Below, piece by piece: positions 18,233 to 26,157 of a DNA stretch of 64,000 bases; positions within the stretch are counted from its first letter, which is position 1, and each line of letters starts with the position of its first letter. Under the pieces are notes generated by a model, which ran no database searches, was not told the DNA's origin, and saw only the letters and a program-made list of their open reading frames with translations. The translations under genes and the position numbers were made by a program. This stretch comes from Rufibacter glacialis (lineage in GTDB: Bacteria > Bacteroidota > Bacteroidia > Cytophagales > Hymenobacteraceae): positions 247,506-311,505 of the forward strand of contig NZ_VKKZ01000025.1 in NCBI RefSeq assembly GCF_008271745.1, in the 5' to 3' direction.

Positions 18233-18469
18233 ACGGGGACTTTTAAATCAGTAATTTTACTTAGAAACTAAAATTACTGATTTAAAGCCAAGGGAGAAAG
18301 TTATAGGCAAAGAGTTTGGGCAAACAGTCAAGGCGCCCTTCCAGTATAGGCAGGGCCTTGCAGGCGCCTTTCCCCTTCATTTACAGACCGTTTTCTTCCA
18401 ACCAGCCTGTAAATAAAGGCGTTTACCTTGTGGTCTTTGCCGGCTCCCCACAACTGGCCCCAACCCTTC

Positions 18470-18512
18470 CCCGGGATTCCCTCTTCCGGTGGTCAGGAGA
18501 GGGAATCCCGGG
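18470..18512 (-). terminator. Strong hairpin just after the flotillin stop
   Basis: Perfect 15-bp stem CCCGGGATTCCCTCT (18470-18484) with AGAGGGAATCCCGGG (18498-18512), starting four bases past the flotillin stop. There is no clear T-run, so it may act as an mRNA 3'-end stabiliser as much as a terminator. Confidence 0.65.
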
Positions 18513-18516
18513 TGGA

Positions 18517-20688
18517 TCAGTTCAGGGTATACACCGGCTTATCGCCTAACCCCAGGGCCGAAGCCGTGGAGGTCAGTTCTCTCAGGGTATTGGTGGTGTC
18601 CTCGTCCAGGGTCTTTTGCTGCATCATCTTCAAAAGCAGGGCCGAAACGCTGAGGTTACGCACATCTTCTGAGTTCATGTTGAACTGGTGCATGAACCGC
18701 TGCAGGTTGGCTTTGAAATCAACGTGGCCGTTGCTGCCTTTCTGGAAGAAGGTGTCTTTCATGGTACCCAGTACTTCACTGTTGGTTACCAGGCGGTCCA
18801 CCTGCTTGCCTTTGGTGATGGAGTGCACAATCTGATCAAAGAACATGGTCTCCCCGCCTACAATATCAATCTTGGCTGCCTTGAGGGCTTCCGCCAATAC
18901 CGCGGCCTGGGAGGCGGCAATGTCTTTCTGGATGTCAATCTGAGCCAGTTCAATGGCTTTGTCTTTCTCCAGGCGCAGCTTGAACTCTTCGTGCTCTTTG
19001 CCCACGCCGTCCAGTTTCTTCATGGCATCGGCTTTCTCTTCTATGCCTTTGGCCTCCACGGAGAATTTCTCACCGCTCACGCGGGCCTCGGCCAAGCCGC
19101 GACTTTCTTCGGCGGCAGCCATATTGGCCACGATGGAAGCATCTGCCATGCCTTTCTCCTGGGTTACTTTGGCCGCTACCAAGCCTAATCTCTCGTCGGC
19201 TTCGGCCTGGGCCTCAGCTTGCACGCGGGTGGCTTTGGCGGTGGCTATCGCCTGGCGCTCAGTTACGTTGGCTTCGGCTTCGCCTTCTTTCTGGCGGGCG
19301 GCGGCTTTGGCTTCCATCACCTGGGCTTCAGACAATCCTTTGGCGGCGGCTTGGGTCGCCTCGGCCTCGGCCATCATTTTAATGGCCTGGGCGCGGTTCA
19401 CCGACGAGGTTTTCTCCGCCTCCGCGTCAATCAGAAGCTGTTGGGCTTTGAATTCAGCGGCTTGGCGGGCGGCCTCAGCGCCTTTGATTTCTTTCACCAG
19501 GGCTTCTTCGGCTACCATGGTGGCGGTGGTGATGGCTACTGATTTCAGACGCTCGGCTTCAGCAAAGGCTTTGGTGTCTTTGATTTTTTCCTCTTCCTCT
19601 ACCACGGCTTTCTCCACGGTGATCCGCTCTCTGATAATGCCCTGGATGTTCTTGCGCTCTTCTTCAATGGCCTTTTCCTTCTCAATCTGGGCCAGGGCTA
19701 CAATGCGCTGCATTTCGTTTTCCTCCAGCATTTTGGCTTGCTCTACGCGCACGGTTTCCACCGCGTCGGTGCGTTGTTTGCTGCGCTCGGCTACCAATAC
19801 CTGGCGCTCGCGGTTCTGCTCAGAGATCATCACTTCCTCGTCGGTGGCAATGCGGGCGCGTTCAGAAATCATGCGTTGTTCCTGGCGTACTTTCTCAATC
19901 TCTGCGGCTTCCCTAGACTTGATGGAGGCAATCTCGCGGCGTTGTTTTTCCTCGTTTTCAGCCAGCTGCTTCTCTAGTTCCAGAATGGTTTCCTGCGCCT
20001 CTACGTTCTGTTTCTTGATGGTTTTCTCGCGCTCGCGCTCAATGAGGTTCGCCTGTACTTTCTGGCGGGCGGTGAGGTCTATGATTTTCTTGATGCCTTC
20101 GGCGTCCAGGATGTTGTTTTCGTTCAATTGGGTCAAAGGCGTCTGCTCCAGGTAATCAATGGCGCAGTCGTCCAGCACATAGCCGTTCAGGTCGGTGCCG
20201 ATGGTCTGGAGGATCTGGCGTTTGAAGTCGTCACGGCTTTGGTATAATTCCACGAAATCAAAGTGCTTGCCTACGGTTTTGAGGGCTTCTGAGAATTTGG
20301 CGTCAAAAAGGCCCTCCAGAGCGCCCGGGTCTGAGGCTCTTTTACAGCCAATGCTTTGGGCTACCTGCACCACGTCTTCCTGGGTTTTGTTCACGCGCAG
20401 GAAGAAGTTCACCTTGATGTCGGCGCGCAGGTTGTCTTTACAGATCAATCCCTCGGCCCCGGTGCGGGCAATCACAATGGTTTTAAGGGTGATGTCCATG
20501 ACTTCCAGCTTGTGGATGATAGGCACCACGAAGATACCGGAGAATGAGACTTTGGTATCGCCCATGCCGGTGCGCACCATGGCTTCGCCCTGGATGGCCT
20601 TGCGGTACATCTTGATGATGACCAACAGCACCCCGAAGACAAAGACCGCCAGCAGAAGGGTGGTTGCGAGAGTAAGGGATTGAAACAT
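18517..20688 (-). CDS. Flotillin-family SPFH/Band-7 membrane scaffold (YqiK type)
   Basis: 723 residues. A single N-terminal TM helix (about 6-27) leads into an SPFH/Band-7 domain (about 30-200, with GLICKDNLRADIKVNFFLRV). A very long Ala/Glu-rich coiled coil follows (about 205-620), then a flotillin C-terminal region (GGETMFFDQIVHSI). Flotillins oligomerise into membrane-microdomain scaffolds. The gene directly follows, by 18 bp, a YqiJ-like OB-fold membrane protein, reproducing the E. coli yqiJ-yqiK pair. It is the last gene of a tight five-gene run that also encodes PspA-like and YbjN-like proteins. It is longer than many flotillins because of its coiled coil. Confidence 0.93.
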   Translation of the reverse strand: MFQSLTLATTLLLAVFVFGVLLVIIKMYRKAIQGEAMVRTGMGDTKVSFSGIFVVPIIHKLEVMDITLKTIVIARTGAEGLICKDNLRADIKVNFFLRVNKTQEDVVQVAQSIGCKRASDPGALEGLFDAKFSEALKTVGKHFDFVELYQSRDDFKRQILQTIGTDLNGYVLDDCAIDYLEQTPLTQLNENNILDAEGIKKIIDLTARQKVQANLIEREREKTIKKQNVEAQETILELEKQLAENEEKQRREIASIKSREAAEIEKVRQEQRMISERARIATDEEVMISEQNRERQVLVAERSKQRTDAVETVRVEQAKMLEENEMQRIVALAQIEKEKAIEEERKNIQGIIRERITVEKAVVEEEEKIKDTKAFAEAERLKSVAITTATMVAEEALVKEIKGAEAARQAAEFKAQQLLIDAEAEKTSSVNRAQAIKMMAEAEATQAAAKGLSEAQVMEAKAAARQKEGEAEANVTERQAIATAKATRVQAEAQAEADERLGLVAAKVTQEKGMADASIVANMAAAEESRGLAEARVSGEKFSVEAKGIEEKADAMKKLDGVGKEHEEFKLRLEKDKAIELAQIDIQKDIAASQAAVLAEALKAAKIDIVGGETMFFDQIVHSITKGKQVDRLVTNSEVLGTMKDTFFQKGSNGHVDFKANLQRFMHQFNMNSEDVRNLSVSALLLKMMQQKTLDEDTTNTLRELTSTASALGLGDKPVYTLN

Positions 20689-20706
20689 AGAATAAAGGAT
20701 AGAAGG

Positions 20707-21333
20707 TTAAAGAGATGGATAAGGTTCTATGATATAAAGATTGGTTTCTGGCAGATAATTGATCACCAGGGCGGTATCACCTTTCATTACCAGGCTCTCG
20801 TGGGCCGTTTTCACGTTCAGCAACACAGGAGAGCCATCGGTTTTCAAGGCTGCCTGCCCCACCTGGGTGTTGGTGGCGGGCAGCAGCACCGTACACATCT
20901 GCCCAATAAAAGCGGAGTTAGGGGCTTCTTCCTGCTCCATGGCCTGGAACAGTTTCACGAAGGGATAGGTGAGAAACTTGGCCACAAAAAGGCAAAAAAC
21001 CATCAGTGGCAGCAGGAGCAACAAGCCCACCCAACTGGAGGTGGTTCCCAGGGCATAGTTTACCCCCACAGAGACCGCCCAGTACGGCAGCGCAAAAAAC
21101 GACAGAAAAATCATAAGCGGCACCCGCCCCAGATGAAAGAAGGCGAGCACGGCGTCAAGTCCGGCCAGGGAGGAATCTGCCTCCATGTCCGCATCCAGGT
21201 CCAAGTCCAGGTCCAGGGAACTGATGTCCAGCAGGCCTACCAACACCGTAAGCCAGTAGAGCAGCACGAATACGAGCAGCCCCGAGGCGAAGACGTTGGC
21301 GGTAGAAAAGGAGGCTTGTAGAAGTTCTTGCAT
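20707..21333 (-). CDS. YqiJ/NfeD-like membrane protein with OB-fold tail
   Basis: 208 residues. Hydrophobic segments at about 13-35, 69-90 and 97-125 are followed by a cytosolic beta-rich tail (about 140-205, FIGQMCTVLLPATNTQVGQAAL...GDTALVINYL) that fits the NfeD-type OB fold. A striking acidic run DLDLDLDADMEAD lies after the first TM. YqiJ/NfeD proteins are obligate neighbours of SPFH proteins and are thought to help assemble the flotillin scaffold. It starts 99 bp after the small membrane protein gene and ends 18 bp before flotillin. Confidence 0.85.
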   Translation of the reverse strand: MQELLQASFSTANVFASGLLVFVLLYWLTVLVGLLDISSLDLDLDLDADMEADSSLAGLDAVLAFFHLGRVPLMIFLSFFALPYWAVSVGVNYALGTTSSWVGLLLLLPLMVFCLFVAKFLTYPFVKLFQAMEQEEAPNSAFIGQMCTVLLPATNTQVGQAALKTDGSPVLLNVKTAHESLVMKGDTALVINYLPETNLYIIEPYPSL

Positions 21334-21423
21334 TTCAATAGCACTTGTCTAAAAGTACAAAATTTGGCGTTACCGGAACGAATAAGTCTAGTCAGAAAAA
21401 GAAATTTTTCAATTTTTAGCCTA

Positions 21424-21624
21424 CTATGGCTTGAAGAGCAAGTTAGATGGCATTAATCCAAGGCTAACGGTCTGCCCTACTTTTTCTTTCACATCTTGCC
21501 AGGAAGGGGTGCTGTCTGCCAGAATAGGCACCGCCGCCTGGGCGAATTGGCCCACCTCTTCCACCCCATCTTTCACCAGCCAGAAGGCCACGGCGGCGCA
21601 GAAGATAAATCCTAATTGTCCCAT
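21424..21624 (-). CDS. Small single-TM protein in the PspA-flotillin run
   Basis: 66 residues from the ATG at 21624. A hydrophobic helix (about 3-17, LGFIFCAAVAFWLV) is followed by a short amphipathic tail (VEEVGQFAQAAVPIL, then WQDVKEKVGQTV). It is not recognised. The frame is open upstream to 21792, but that part runs through a GAGTCCT direct repeat and a Pro/Arg-rich stretch and is unlikely to be translated. Small membrane proteins beside psp genes often act as membrane-stress sensors (PspB/C-like in role, not in sequence); this is inference. Confidence 0.55.
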   Translation of the reverse strand: MGQLGFIFCAAVAFWLVKDGVEEVGQFAQAAVPILADSTPSWQDVKEKVGQTVSLGLMPSNLLFKP

Positions 21625-21819
21625 TGTTCTAAAAGAGTACTGTGTCTGGAGTCCTGAGTCCTGCGTCTGGTATGCGGCGGCGTTTCGAGGCCGGTTCTTA
21701 GAAATTGAGCCTAAAACGGACGAGGGTGCTGCTTCTCCCGCGCCTAGCAGATTCAGGCGAAGGAGCATTTTCTTTTTCAGGCCTATTTTCAAGGAAAGAG
21801 GCCTGAAAGGGCTTTTCTT

Positions 21820-22380
21820 CTAAGGCTGCGTAGCAGTGGGCGCGTCTGGGGCAGGCGTTGGGCCTAAACGGTCATTCAAAGCATCTGCCTTCTGGGAAAA
21901 AGCCTGCGCGGTACAGCTGGCCTGCGGTTTCTCAGTTGCCTTAGCAGGCTCCTCCTTTCCGGAAAGACTTCCGCCGGAGAATTGGGCCTGGGCCGAGGCC
22001 TCCTTTTCCTTCAGGTTCTCCAACAAGGTAAGGGAGCCGGGCGAATTGAGCTGGGCCATTTGCCGGTTAATGGTCTTGGTGGCATTGCTCACCGTCACTC
22101 TGGCTTTCAACACGCGCAGTTCCATCTCCCATTTTCGGAGGCTCACCTTCAGGGCGTTGATCTTCCCCTCCAGGTCGGCCCGGTCTTGTGGCGCAGGTGC
22201 CCATGATTCAGGGCCTATGGCCTCTCTTGCCAGCGTCTCCAGGGCGCGTACGTTCTTCTCCAGTTCCAGTCGCATTTCCCGGATACCTTGCTCCGTTCTT
22301 TTGATAGGCTCCTTGAGTTCCTCCACTGAAGGATGCGCCTCAGGTTGGCCTAAGGTAAAAATGCGTTGCAGGATGGTCAT
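21820..22380 (-). CDS. Short PspA/IM30-like coiled-coil protein
   Basis: 186 residues. A short amphipathic N-terminus (MTILQRIFTLGQPE) precedes two long charged helices (about 18-60 and 68-135), with a Pro/Ala-rich, probably disordered C-terminus from about 140. The opening, then KRTEQGIREMRLELEKNVRALETLA, resembles the helical hairpin of PspA/Vipp1. At 186 residues it is shorter than typical PspA (about 220), and the tail is unlike the ESCRT-III-like end. It starts 11 bp after the YbjN-like gene. The family assignment is by eye and context. Confidence 0.6.
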   Translation of the reverse strand: MTILQRIFTLGQPEAHPSVEELKEPIKRTEQGIREMRLELEKNVRALETLAREAIGPESWAPAPQDRADLEGKINALKVSLRKWEMELRVLKARVTVSNATKTINRQMAQLNSPGSLTLLENLKEKEASAQAQFSGGSLSGKEEPAKATEKPQASCTAQAFSQKADALNDRLGPTPAPDAPTATQP

Positions 22381-22391
22381 ATTTTCCGAGG

Positions 22392-22790
22392 TTAGTTTTT
22401 TGAGAATCGGGTCAGGTGCTCGCCGTACTCACTCAGCAGCAGGGCCAGCGAATTGAGCGAGGCTTCCAGCTCGTGCAGGTCCAGTTTGCTCATCTGCAGG
22501 GTATCCCTGAAAATGAGCCGTCTCCCAGACTCGTCCAGCACGAAGGCGCCGTGGATGATGTCGCGGTTCTTCTGGAGCAGGTTCTGGCAGATCTCCACCG
22601 TTACCTGGGGTAGCTCCAGGATGTACTGCTCCATGATCAGGAGCGGGTCTGTACACCCAATCACCAGGTTCTTGATGCCCAGGTTTTCCTTTTCCACCAC
22701 CAACACGCAATCCCTGGGATCTTCATGGGTGATGCGGAAATCCAGTTCCACCAGGTATTCTTTCACTTTCAGAAAGTAGTTGTTTTCCAT
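22392..22790 (-). CDS. YbjN/CesT-like small protein, first gene of the PspA-flotillin run
   Basis: 132 residues, starting MENNYFLKVKEYLVEL. The alternating strands and final long helix (DLHELEASLNSLALLLSEYGEHL) fit the YbjN/type III chaperone-like fold; related Bacteroidota proteins are filed as 'molecular chaperone Tir'. It also recalls the YjfI/DUF2170 family, which sits next to PspA-like YjfJ in E. coli. No catalytic residues are evident. It begins the run; the divergent XRE regulator starts 308 bp away. Confidence 0.65.
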   Translation of the reverse strand: MENNYFLKVKEYLVELDFRITHEDPRDCVLVVEKENLGIKNLVIGCTDPLLIMEQYILELPQVTVEICQNLLQKNRDIIHGAFVLDESGRRLIFRDTLQMSKLDLHELEASLNSLALLLSEYGEHLTRFSKN

Positions 22791-23098
22791 CTTTTAAGTT
22801 TAAGTGCGGCTTCTGCCACTGAAAAGCGTTTCAAGCCTGTTTTTTTCAATCACCCAAAGAAAAGCCTTCTTACTCCCATCACCTACTCCCCTACTGAATT
22901 GCTCATAATCCTGACCGTGGCTTCGCGCTCCTTATCGTTGGCCACCTTGGGTCAACCAGGAACTTGAGGCTTGCTTCTGCTCTAATTTGTAGCAACTATC
23001 AAAATAAGTCGTTATCTTGTCCTGATTTCTTTGACAATTATACTACAAAAAATAGATAAGCTCAAAATTGTAGCACAATTATTTTCAAAATATTTTTC
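22791..23098. promoter_or_regulatory. Divergent control region between the envelope-stress run and the XRE regulator
   Basis: No gene. Three related sites occur: TTTGTAGCAACTATC (22986-23000), TTGACAATTATACTACAAA (23031-23049, inverted) and AATTGTAGCACAATTATT (23066-23083). All share TTGTAG followed by an A/T-rich half. The last lies 16 bp before the regulator start and the inverted one about 50 bp before it, as expected for an autoregulatory operator. No exact TAnnTTTG box is seen. Confidence 0.5.
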
Positions 23099-23875
23099 AT
23101 GTCGTGCATCGGGAAGAACATTAAGAAGATCAGGACGGTCAAAAATTTGAGCCAGGCGGCTTTTGCGCAACTCTTTGATCTGGCGCGCCCTAGCGTGGGC
23201 GCCTATGAAGAAGGCCGGTCGGAACCCAAGATTGACACCTTGGTACAGATAGCCAGGCACTTTGGCATCAGCCTGGACCTATTAATCACCAAAGATCTCA
23301 CCGTCAATGATTTATACGGGTTTGACATCTTTAAGCGGGACCTGCACCCAGACCACCTGCTCAAAAAAGTAGCAGACCCGGCCGATACTCTGCGGTACCG
23401 CTCTCCCTTGCTCATGGCGGCACAGCAAACGGATTATTTTTCCCTTCGCCAGGAAAAGCATTTCCTGGACGGTCTCCCTTTCCTCGTTCTGCCTGGCGAG
23501 GGGCAGGTATTACACCGTGCTTTTGAGCACACCGGCTCTGAAATGCAGTACCAGCAACACGGCCTCCGCCACGGCGACATCCTCTACTGCTCGGCGGTAG
23601 CCTTGGAAGCCACCCAACTCAAACCCAGTGAGGTCTACGTGGTCCTGACCCAGCACAGGCTGGTGTCGCGCCGCTTCCAGGGCCTGACCCAAGACGGTGC
23701 CCTCCTGCTCAAAGCCGACAACCCTGATTATGACCACCTTACCATTGCGCTGGCGGAAGTAACCGAACTATGGCACGTAGATGGAGTGTACAGCACCTAC
23801 CTCAAGTCCCCGTCGTCTCTGGAAGAACGCCTCACCCGCCTGGAAAGCCTGGTGCAGAAACTGACGAGTGAGTGA
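23099..23875 (+). CDS. XRE-family regulator with non-catalytic LexA/S24-like domain
   Basis: 258 residues. Residues 4-62 form a Cro/CI-type helix-turn-helix (NLSQAAFAQLFDLARPSVGAYEEGR). From about 125 to 215 the protein resembles the LexA/CI peptidase S24 fold (VLPGEGQVLHRAFEHTGSEM, then HGDILYC). At the place of the catalytic Ser (GDSM in LexA) it has GSEM, so Glu148 replaces Ser, and the catalytic Lys region reads HRLVSRRF. Self-cleavage is therefore unlikely; the domain may dimerise or bind a ligand. A C-terminal helix (SLEERLTRLESLVQKL) may dimerise. It is divergent from the PspA-flotillin genes and could control them. Confidence 0.88.
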   Translation: MSCIGKNIKKIRTVKNLSQAAFAQLFDLARPSVGAYEEGRSEPKIDTLVQIARHFGISLDLLITKDLTVNDLYGFDIFKRDLHPDHLLKKVADPADTLRYRSPLLMAAQQTDYFSLRQEKHFLDGLPFLVLPGEGQVLHRAFEHTGSEMQYQQHGLRHGDILYCSAVALEATQLKPSEVYVVLTQHRLVSRRFQGLTQDGALLLKADNPDYDHLTIALAEVTELWHVDGVYSTYLKSPSSLEERLTRLESLVQKLTSE

Positions 23876-23896
23876 GTGAGTGAGTGAGTGAGTGAG
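23866..23896 (+). repeat. Tetranucleotide (GAGT)n tract over the regulator stop codon
   Basis: About seven GAGT units. The regulator stop TGA lies in the first units. Because GAGT read in this frame gives AGT GAG TGA, adding or losing units cannot extend the protein. Confidence 0.95.
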
Positions 23897-24373
23897 AGGA
23901 TAGAGAGGGGTTTCGTGATCGCGAAAGCTGAACCTGATTTAGCCTTGTTATCAGGAAAACCTGCCTGAAACTAGCTGATCAATCCCTTTAGATTTCGGCT
24001 GCCATTTAAACGCAGCTCAATGGCTTCAGGAGGATAACTAAGGACAGAAACCCCTCCGGAAGCCATCTAAATACAGAAAAGGCGCAGGCCGGGTTGGAGT
24101 ACAAGGCTCTTTTCAGGCTAGCCAATTGGTTGCGGACGACCTCCCAGCCTTTGCTTAAAACAGCTATTACTTTCTTCCTACAGGAATCATTGACGTGGCT
24201 ATTCCCTGATCCGGGCGGTTATTGGCGAAACTGCTGATGTTCGTGAAACTGGGCTACCACTTCCTTTAAGGAAAACGCCCCATAAACCGCCTGCGCTTCC
24301 CCTCAAGGCGAAGGAGGCAACTCAATACCAGATAAAAAGCTATCTTTCCCCGTTACATCTTACCCTCCTTACC
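23897..24373. other. Intergenic region with one strong hairpin
   Basis: No gene is seen. A 14-bp hairpin with one mismatch, ATGGCTTCAGGAGG (24020-24033) against CCTCCGGAAGCCAT (24053-24066), lies 145 bp past the regulator stop and has no T-run. A near-match to the promoter -7 box, TATCTTTC, lies at 24341-24348 just before the PLD gene. Confidence 0.5.
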
Positions 24374-24883
24374 TTGAAAAACGTCTTTTCCCTCTTCAAG
24401 AGTTCGCCCCATATCAGAAGCACGGCCTATTTCAGCCCCGGCGATGACTGCCTCAACGCGATCCTGGCCTTCATTGGGGCGGCCACCTCTTCGCTAAAGA
24501 TCTGCGTGTTCACCATCTCTGATGACCGAATCACCCAGGCAATCCTGGCGGCGCACCGGAAGGGCATCTCTGTGCAGGTACTCACCGACAACGAGAAGCT
24601 GTTTGACAAAGGATCAGACATCAGGCAACTGGCCAAGGCGGGCCTGCAGGTGAAGGTAGACCACACGGCCAACCACATGCACCATAAATTCGCCCTGGCA
24701 GACCAGCGGCACGTGCTCACCGGTTCCTACAACTGGACCAGAAGCGCCGCGCTGTACAACCATGAGAACGTATTGGTTTCCTCAGAACCTCAGGTAGTGG
24801 CTGATTATAGCCGGGAGTTCCAGCGCCTTTGGCAAGAGATGTCTTTCTTTAAGGACGTAGCGGGCCAGACGCCTCGGACTTGA
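24374..24883 (+). CDS. Single-HKD phospholipase D-like protein
   Basis: 169 residues. One HKD motif is complete: HHKFALAD (His103, Lys105, Asp110), followed by GSYNWT. This is the size and layout of Nuc-type endonucleases/PLD6-like enzymes that form the active site as a homodimer. Whether it cuts DNA or phospholipid cannot be decided. No signal peptide. The only plausible start is TTG at 24374, since the first internal ATG falls at the HKD motif; that makes the start less certain. Its 3' end overlaps the convergent gene by 35 bp. Confidence 0.82.
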   Translation: MKNVFSLFKSSPHIRSTAYFSPGDDCLNAILAFIGAATSSLKICVFTISDDRITQAILAAHRKGISVQVLTDNEKLFDKGSDIRQLAKAGLQVKVDHTANHMHHKFALADQRHVLTGSYNWTRSAALYNHENVLVSSEPQVVADYSREFQRLWQEMSFFKDVAGQTPRT

Positions 24884-25190
24884 TCTGGCGCAGTTTCATC
24901 TGGAGCAGGTACTCGCCTGCCAGGGCATTGCCGTAGGTGGAACAGCAGTCTATGATCACCCCTTTGGTGCCGTCCTGGACACTGACCTGGTACAGCACGG
25001 CCACTTTATGGGCCCGCCGCCACCGCTGAAAACGGTGGCATCTTTCCAAGGCAACCTGGTCTGGGGCATAAACCTGGCCGGTTTCCTTGCATTTCCATCC
25101 GTTCTGGTCGCAATGGAACGTATGGGTATATCCTTGGCTTTGCAGGAACGCCAGGGCCTCTTCCAGGTCATTGAACTCTTCAAGTTCCAT
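24849..25190 (-). CDS. Small conserved Bacteroidota protein (often mislabelled PRPP synthetase)
   Basis: 113 residues. FNDLEEALAFLQSQGYTHTF, a Cys/His-poor centre, a FQRW element and DGTKGVIIDCCSTYG match, from memory, a small Bacteroidota family wrongly named 'phosphoribosylpyrophosphate synthetase'; the real enzyme is about three times longer and none of its motifs are here. The ATG at 25190 is preceded by AAGGAGAGG, an unusually clear ribosome-binding site for this phylum, so I prefer it to the GTG 15 codons upstream. Its 3' end overlaps the PLD gene, convergent. Function unknown. Confidence 0.75.
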   Translation of the reverse strand: MELEEFNDLEEALAFLQSQGYTHTFHCDQNGWKCKETGQVYAPDQVALERCHRFQRWRRAHKVAVLYQVSVQDGTKGVIIDCCSTYGNALAGEYLLQMKLRQIKSEASGPLRP

Positions 25191-25271
25191 GGTATCCTCT
25201 CCTTCTATGGGTCCTTCTTCTGCACTTGCTTCCACTATCCCACCAGATAACCGTCTCCCTTCAGGGTTAGG

Positions 25272-25616
25272 TTAAGAGGCTTGCACCAGTTGATAGGCCT
25301 GCTCAAAATCAGGCACTACCCGAAACAGCGGTTCTACCTGTAGTAAACGTAAAAGCTGCCGTTGGTGGTCATCTAAGTTCAAGAGGATGATATTGTTCTG
25401 GGTCCTTTTGAGCAGCAGTAACTGATTAATGAAATGGCAGACACCGTAGGCTCTTACACATTCCAGGTGGGCGCAGTCTACCCAAACCAGGAACTCCTGG
25501 TTTGTCTGCCGGGGGCTCTGCAGCCGGCGGGTGAGGCGGTGGTCTGAGGCGTCCAGGTCTTCCTGCAACAGGATTATTACTTTATCGCCTATCTTCTCTG
25601 TGATGATCTTCTGCAT
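25272..25616 (-). CDS. STAS-like domain protein
   Basis: 114 residues, one domain. The pattern (GDKVIILLQEDLDASDHRL, then FLVWVDCAHLECVRAYGVCHFINQLLLL, then NIILLNLDDHQRQLLRLLQV) follows the STAS/anti-sigma-antagonist fold of strand, helix and a loop before a long helix. The usual phosphorylated Ser of the DSxG loop is not present (RAYGVC instead), so regulation by phosphorylation is doubtful. It precedes the small conserved protein by 81 bp on the same strand. Two further STAS genes lie at 39.7-40.4 kb. Confidence 0.65.
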   Translation of the reverse strand: MQKIITEKIGDKVIILLQEDLDASDHRLTRRLQSPRQTNQEFLVWVDCAHLECVRAYGVCHFINQLLLLKRTQNNIILLNLDDHQRQLLRLLQVEPLFRVVPDFEQAYQLVQAS

Positions 25617-26157
25617 ACGGCTTCTCCTCAGTTGGTAACCTTCTTCCCGCTTTTATCCTGCACCAAAGGGGGCTTTGCCCGAGCTATACGCCAGCTAAAA
25701 GCCGCCTCTGGAGGGGCGCCTATGTTTCGCTGGGGCTCAGGGTGCCATATTTTCTTCCATTTAGGGTGCTGTAGCATGCGCTTTCGGGTTTGAAATCACC
25801 AGCAGGCAGCAGGCACAACCATCTTTTGAAAATGCAGTTCGCGTGGGTGCCGGCATAAATATGCATACGTTTTGCACTCTGTTAGAAGCCCTTGAAAAAA
25901 CACGTGAATCCTTCTGATAAAATACTGAATTTTAGGCGAATACTTTCACTAAACCTTCAAAAACGGCAACATTTCCCTTTTCCCCGCCCCCGTCAGGGCG
26001 CGTCTTCAGAAAAGCCCAGCGCTCCTTTTTCCCGTACATACCCTTTCTGGGATTCCGTATTTATCAGACCAACGCTGCCCCGCCTGGCACGTACACCCTA
26101 GCGCCAGGGCACGTACGCCCAGGCCAGAGACCACCACTATTTAAAGACACCACCGTT
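25617..26157. promoter_or_regulatory. Intergenic region with a direct repeat before the first isoaspartyl peptidase gene
   Basis: No supported gene. GGCACGTACACCC (26086-26098) and GGCACGTACGCCC (26108-26120) are 22 bp apart, two helical turns, and 38-72 bp upstream of the ATG at 26158. This spacing is what a dimeric regulator site would show. Confidence 0.4.

Noticed and set aside
18953..20155. 400-codon plus-strand frame opposite the flotillin gene
   Set aside because: Ser/Ala/Arg-rich antisense shadow of the Ala/Glu coiled coil; no family features.
23866..23896. Phase variation of the XRE regulator through the GAGT tract
   Set aside because: In the reading frame AGT GAG TGA every unit count gives the same stop.
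25892..26101. 69-codon plus-strand frame before the first isoaspartyl peptidase
   Set aside because: TTG start, no family features, overlaps the likely control region.
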